Assembly (NCBI GenBank): GCA_903890595.1
Contig: CAITBU010000460.1
Location: forward strand, 1 to 8,475
DNA from: an uncultured Holophagaceae bacterium
Lineage (GTDB): Bacteria > Acidobacteriota > Holophagae > Holophagales > Holophagaceae
Length of the DNA stretch: 8,475 bases
Reading direction: 5' to 3'
Part shown: one piece after another, positions 5,670 through 8,475 of the stretch
Layout of the letters: each line of letters opens with the position of its first letter
Numbering within the stretch: the stretch's first letter is position 1
Notes under the pieces: model-generated
Database searches by the model: none
What the model saw: the letters and a program-made list of their open reading frames with translations, nothing else
What the model was told of the DNA's origin: nothing
Made by a program: the position numbers and the translations under genes

Positions 5670-7745
5670 TCAGCCACCCGCCACTTTGGGCAGGTGCAGG
5701 CTGAAGCGGCTGCCGGGCTGCAGGGGCTCGTAGGCGGCTTCGCCGCTGTGGTCCTGGGCGATGCGGCGGACGATGGCCAGGCCCAGGCCCGTGCCCTTGC
5801 GCTTGGTGGAGAAGTAGGGCTCAAAGAGCCGCTCGCGGTCCGCTTCGGGCACGCCGGGCCCCCCATCCTCCACATCGAAGCGGAAGGACTCTCTCTCCAC
5901 GGCCAGCGCCAGGCTGATGCGGCCCTGGCCCTCCACCGCTGCCACGGCATTGTCCACGCAGTTGATGAGGGCCCGCTTCACCATGTCGCCATCCCAGACC
6001 GCTGCCTGGGGGCCCTCCGGCAGAGTGAGGTCCCACTGCACGTCCGGGTGGTTGGGCTGGTAGAGGGCCGCCACCTGGCGCAGCAGCTCCGCAGGATCGC
6101 AGGGGGCGAACTGGGGGGCGGGCAGGCGGGCGAAGCGGCTGAAGCTGTCCACCAGGCGCGAGAGGCTGGCCACCTCCGTGAGGATGATCTCGACGCCCTC
6201 CTGCACCGCCGGCACATCCAGTCGTCCCTCCCGGCTGCGGCGCAGCAGGCGCTGGGCTGTGAGCTGGATGGGTGTGAGTGGGTTCTTCACCTCGTGAGCC
6301 ATGCGCCGAGCCACCTCCTGCCAGGCGGCGCGCTTCTCGGCCTGGGCCAGCAAAGACAGGTCCTCCAGCACCGCCAGCACCCCACCACCCTGAAGCGGCT
6401 CCAGCATGGCGCGCACCAGGCGCCCTTCCCCTTCGCCGCCCAGGCGCAGCTCTTCCTGCGCCCCCCGGCGGGACTCGCGCACCCGGGCCAGCAGGTCCGG
6501 CAACCGCCCCAGGCGCGGCAGGGACGCCACCGTCTCCCAGCGGGCCAGGGTGGGGTCGAAGGACTCCAGGCCCAGCCAGCCCCGGGCCGCAGCGTTGAAG
6601 GTGCGCAGCTCACCGTCCGGCCGCCAAGTGATGACGCCCACGGGCAGCGCCGCCAGCAGCTGATCCAGGTAGGCCCGCTGCTGCTCGATGCGGTCCGCCT
6701 GGGTCTCGATGGCGGCCCGGTTGGTCTTGAGGTCCCGGGTCATGGCGTTGAAGGTGCGGGCCAGGAAGGCCAGCTCGTCTTCACCCAGCTCCGGCAGCTG
6801 CACCTCCAAGTCGCCGGAGCCCACGCGCTGGGCGGCCTTGGCCAGGGCGCGGATGGGCTCGCTGAGCGAGCGGGCCAGCGCCAGACCCGACCACACGGCG
6901 AAGAACAGCGTGAGCATGGTCAGGAACAGGAAGGTGCTCTGGGGGAGGGTCTCCAGGATGGCCCGGTTGGCGCGGATCTGCTCGCTCTCCTTGAAGCGCT
7001 GCTCCAGGGCCAGCACCCGCTCCAGGGTGGCCCGGGGCAGAAAGACCCCCAGCACCCAGGCCCCGTCGCCACGCCGCACATCCTGGAGCAGCCAGAGCCC
7101 CTCCGGCGTGTCCTGGCGGCTCTCTCCCGCCACAGCGGGGCCCGCCAGCACTGGCGGGGGCAGGCCGGCGGCCAGGTCGGGGACCGTCTCGCCCCGGGGA
7201 CTGCGCAGGGCCACCAGATCGACCCCCGTCGCTGTGCGCAGGGCGGCGGGCTCGGCGGAGGGCGAGACCCGCAGGCGTCCGGCGCCGAAGGCCAGGCGGG
7301 CCTGGGCCGCGGCCCGCAGGTCCCCCGCCACCATGTGCCCATCCCGGATGGCCACCTCGGTCTCGGGGCTGAACCAGCGCTCCACGTTCTTGTTGATGAA
7401 GTTTCGGCCCACCAGAAACAGGATCAGGCTGGGCACGATGCCCACCACAAACAGCGTCAGCACCATGCGGGTGCGCAGACGCGAGCCCAGGATGCCCATC
7501 TTCCGCTCGAAGTAGAGCTTGGCGATGCTGCGGGCCACGATGAAGCAGAGGCTGCCGATGGCCAGCACGTTGGACAGGCCCAGGGCCACCAGGGCCCAGC
7601 GGCTGGGGGCGTCCAGCCCGCCCTCCGCAATGCGGTTCCCCACGATCTTATACAGCAGGATGATCATGATGATCACCACGACCAGTCCCGCCGCCACATA
7701 GAGGCGCGTGAGCTCGGGGTGGCGCTTGGAACCAGGGGATGGCAT
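5670..7745 (-). CDS. NtrY-like membrane sensor histidine kinase
   Basis: With the ATG at 7745 the protein has 691 residues, close to NtrY. Helices at about 16-36, 50-72 and 95-114 are followed by an extracytoplasmic sensor region (115-268), a fourth helix (270-290), HAMP (about 288-342), PAS (about 353-460), a HisKA domain with the H-box ARRMAHEVKNPLTPIQ (phospho-acceptor H484), and an ATPase domain with N-box INCVDNAVAA (N599), G1 DGGPGV (627-632), F-box LFEPYFSTK and G2 GTGLGLAI (651-658). All catalytic boxes are intact. The NPLTPIQ H-box and multi-helix N-terminus are typical of NtrY, a nitrogen- or redox-responsive kinase that normally phosphorylates NtrX. No response regulator follows: the 3' end faces the PepSY gene. 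A longer start at 7841 would run through the Rrf2 gene end and a hairpin, so 7745 is preferred despite a weak Shine-Dalgarno. It is probably co-transcribed with the Rrf2 gene. Confidence 0.92.
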   Translation of the reverse strand: MPSPGSKRHPELTRLYVAAGLVVVIIMIILLYKIVGNRIAEGGLDAPSRWALVALGLSNVLAIGSLCFIVARSIAKLYFERKMGILGSRLRTRMVLTLFVVGIVPSLILFLVGRNFINKNVERWFSPETEVAIRDGHMVAGDLRAAAQARLAFGAGRLRVSPSAEPAALRTATGVDLVALRSPRGETVPDLAAGLPPPVLAGPAVAGESRQDTPEGLWLLQDVRRGDGAWVLGVFLPRATLERVLALEQRFKESEQIRANRAILETLPQSTFLFLTMLTLFFAVWSGLALARSLSEPIRALAKAAQRVGSGDLEVQLPELGEDELAFLARTFNAMTRDLKTNRAAIETQADRIEQQRAYLDQLLAALPVGVITWRPDGELRTFNAAARGWLGLESFDPTLARWETVASLPRLGRLPDLLARVRESRRGAQEELRLGGEGEGRLVRAMLEPLQGGGVLAVLEDLSLLAQAEKRAAWQEVARRMAHEVKNPLTPIQLTAQRLLRRSREGRLDVPAVQEGVEIILTEVASLSRLVDSFSRFARLPAPQFAPCDPAELLRQVAALYQPNHPDVQWDLTLPEGPQAAVWDGDMVKRALINCVDNAVAAVEGQGRISLALAVERESFRFDVEDGGPGVPEADRERLFEPYFSTKRKGTGLGLAIVRRIAQDHSGEAAYEPLQPGSRFSLHLPKVAGG

Positions 7746-7763
7746 CCCCAGCAGGCTACCTTG

Positions 7764-7798
7764 GAAGTCCCCCGAAGGGCAGGCGGAAGGGGGACTTC
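7764..7798 (-). terminator. Perfect 10-bp intercistronic hairpin between the Rrf2 and kinase genes
   Basis: On the plus strand GAAGTCCCCC (7764-7773) pairs perfectly with GGGGGACTTC (7789-7798) across a 15-nt loop. On the minus (transcribed) strand it starts 18 nt after the Rrf2 stop and ends 18 nt before the kinase ATG. No U-tract follows, so full termination is doubtful. It could cause partial termination, stabilise the upstream mRNA, or affect initiation of the kinase, whose Shine-Dalgarno sequence is poor. Confidence 0.5.
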
Positions 7799-7816
7799 GA
7801 GACCTTTGCGACGAAC

Positions 7817-8308
7817 CTAAGCCAGTGCGGCTGCTGCACACCGCTGGGCGCCGCGCACGCGGCCGGTGGCCTGGACCCGCAGGTGGGCAGGCTGATGGCC
7901 CTCGCTGCGCAGGGCCAAGGCGTCGAAGCGGACGGAGGTCAGGTAGTCATCCAGCACATGGGTGGCTTCTACCCAGATGGACTGCACGGGACAGGTGGAG
8001 GCCATGGGACACACCCGCCGGTCGCTCACGCAGTGGTTGAGGGCCACCCCGCCCTCCATGGCGTGGACCACCTCGCCCAGGGAGATGTCCGCTGCGGGCC
8101 GCGCCAGGCTCACACCCCCGCCCGAGCCCCGAACGGTCATGAGGACGCCAGCCTTCACCAGGTCACCCACGATGCGCCGCACGAAGTCCAAGGGCAGCAT
8201 GCGGTGCTTGGCAATGTCGGAGATGGGCACCCGAGCGCCAGGGGCCAGGCAGGCCAGATGAAGCACCACCCGCGCCGCATAGTCTGTCTGTCGAGAGATG
8301 CCGAGCAT
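7817..8308 (-). CDS. Rrf2-family transcriptional regulator with Fe-S cysteine triad (IscR/NsrR/RirA-like)
   Basis: This is a 163-residue DNA-binding protein, the length of IscR. A winged helix-turn-helix fills residues 1-70: TDYAARVVLHLA (8-19), ISDIAKHRMLPLDFVRRIVGDL (29-50) as recognition region, and the wing RGSGGGVSLARP (60-71). ISLGEVVHAMEGG (75-87) is the usual dimerisation-helix start. Three cysteines, C93, C100 and C106 (CX6CX5C), lie where IscR, NsrR and RirA hold a [2Fe-2S] or [4Fe-4S] cluster, so it should sense iron-sulfur status, nitric oxide, oxygen or iron. The X6 spacing does not match any one subgroup exactly, so I give no symbol. The last 20 or so residues, rich in alanine and arginine with C157, are atypical. 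GGGGTGG about 6 nt before the ATG serves as ribosome site, and a good promoter lies just upstream. The kinase gene follows after 71 nt. Confidence 0.92.
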   Translation of the reverse strand: MLGISRQTDYAARVVLHLACLAPGARVPISDIAKHRMLPLDFVRRIVGDLVKAGVLMTVRGSGGGVSLARPAADISLGEVVHAMEGGVALNHCVSDRRVCPMASTCPVQSIWVEATHVLDDYLTSVRFDALALRSEGHQPAHLRVQATGRVRGAQRCAAAALA

Positions 8309-8329
8309 GGATCCACCCCGATGGACTCA

Positions 8330-8358
8330 AATATGACCCCCGAGGTGCTGTTCGTCAA
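8330..8358 (-). promoter_or_regulatory. Sigma70-type promoter of the Rrf2-kinase unit
   Basis: On the minus strand, TTGACG (8358-8353) and CATATT (8335-8330) are separated by exactly 17 nt, matching five of six and four of six consensus bases. The expected start point is near 8323, which leaves a short leader of about 15 nt containing the GGGGTGG ribosome site before the ATG at 8308. It is the best promoter match in the window. Confidence 0.65.
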
Positions 8359-8368
8359 TTCATTCAAA

Positions 8369-8390
8369 CCTAGACAGTCATGTATCTAGG
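8369..8390. promoter_or_regulatory. Inverted repeat CCTAGA-N10-TCTAGG upstream of the Rrf2 promoter
   Basis: Two perfect 6-bp arms (8369-8374 and 8385-8390) flank 10 nt, with one further symmetric pair inside. It overlaps the stop codon of the acetyltransferase fragment and lies about 10 nt upstream of the -35 hexamer of the Rrf2 promoter. It may be an operator for autoregulation, since Rrf2 proteins commonly control their own gene, or a weak terminator for the gene before it: on the minus strand TTT follows the second arm. Both readings are inference. Confidence 0.4.
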
Positions 8391-8475
8391 GCCGACCCCG
8401 AGCGCTGGTAGAGCACTGCGTCCTCGCCATCCGGGTAGTAGCCCGTCCGCCGGCCGCAGGGCGTCCAGCCGCAGG
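8378..8475 (-). CDS. rimI: C-terminal fragment of a RimI-like GNAT N-acetyltransferase
   Basis: The frame enters from the right window edge and gives 31 complete codons before TGA (8380-8378). It contains GRRTGYYPDGEDAVLY, which closely matches the C-terminal block of RimI, where an R-x-x-YY-x-DGEDA pattern follows the LGF motif. RimI acetylates the N-terminal alanine of ribosomal protein S18 and uses acetyl-CoA. The preceding CGWTPCG would correspond to the LGF segment. Only about a fifth of the expected protein is present, so another GNAT subfamily is possible. It runs in the same direction as the Rrf2 gene, with 69 nt between them that carry the Rrf2 promoter. Confidence 0.62.
   Translation of the reverse strand, partial: CGWTPCGRRTGYYPDGEDAVLYQRSGSALDT

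Noticed and set aside
5519..5950. 143-codon minus-strand frame running from inside the kinase gene through the convergent junction
   Set aside because: Its N-terminal part is the wrong frame of the kinase ATPase domain, and its tail is a translation of the CGCCAAGA inverted repeat, so it is a repeat-derived artefact.
5664..7820. 718-codon plus-strand open frame opposite the kinase gene
   Set aside because: It is rich in H, Q, G and A with no domain pattern, as expected from the reverse complement of a high-GC gene. The minus-strand frame has every histidine-kinase motif.
7746..7841. Longer start for the kinase (723 residues)
   Set aside because: The extra 32 residues encode the intercistronic hairpin and the end of the Rrf2 gene in another frame. 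The first membrane helix follows naturally from the ATG at 7745.
1..8475. Search for insertion sequences, att sites, tRNA/rRNA genes, CRISPR repeats, toxin-antitoxin or defence genes
   Set aside because: No transposase or integrase motif, no terminal repeats with target duplications, no spaced identical repeats, and no cloverleaf-like sequence were seen. The gene order looks chromosomal.

Overview
This 8.5-kb window is GC-rich and densely coded, with a chromosomal character. It comes from a Gram-negative bacterium: it encodes an outer-membrane TonB-dependent receptor, an inner-membrane PepSY protein and an NtrY-type histidine kinase. No rRNA, tRNA, transposase, integrase, phage gene or CRISPR array is visible. 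Codon use and gene style would fit Acidobacteriota (Holophaga/Geothrix-like) or a deltaproteobacterial lineage, but the window holds no taxonomic marker, so this is a weak guess.

Left part, plus strand: the last 28 codons of an unidentified protein, then surE (5'-nucleotidase) and apt (adenine phosphoribosyltransferase), two nucleotide-metabolism genes 90 nt apart. A long GC-rich stem-loop starts right after apt. It is followed by a small palindrome and by a short gene not expected from routine gene calling: a 32-residue single-span membrane peptide with a strong Shine-Dalgarno sequence.

Middle part, plus strand: a two-gene unit for uptake of a metal complex. A perfect 17-bp palindrome (TGCGACA, 3 nt, TGTCGCA) lies 49 nt before a 755-residue TonB-dependent receptor. 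The receptor stop is followed one base later by the start of a 486-residue PepSY-associated transmembrane protein, so the two are almost certainly translationally coupled. The likely division of labour is that the receptor brings a ferric-siderophore-like ligand into the periplasm and the PepSY protein handles or reduces it at the inner membrane. The PepSY protein is visibly two tandem TM-PepSY-TM halves. The unit ends in a long inverted repeat built from 8-9-nt CGCCAAGA units, which probably terminates transcription from both sides of a convergent junction.

Right part, minus strand, read right to left: the C-terminus of a RimI-like N-acetyltransferase, a good sigma70-type promoter, an Rrf2-family regulator with three cysteines placed to bind an Fe-S cluster, a 71-nt gap holding a perfect 10-bp hairpin, and an NtrY-like membrane histidine kinase. 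No response regulator follows the kinase; its 3' end meets the PepSY gene head-on.

The window therefore places a likely Fe-S or redox-sensing regulator and a membrane histidine kinase back to back with a metal-uptake operon. Whether they control that operon cannot be told from sequence. No completely new large system is apparent. The best leads are the small membrane protein, the 17-bp operator, the CGCCAAGA repeat element and the Rrf2-kinase pairing.
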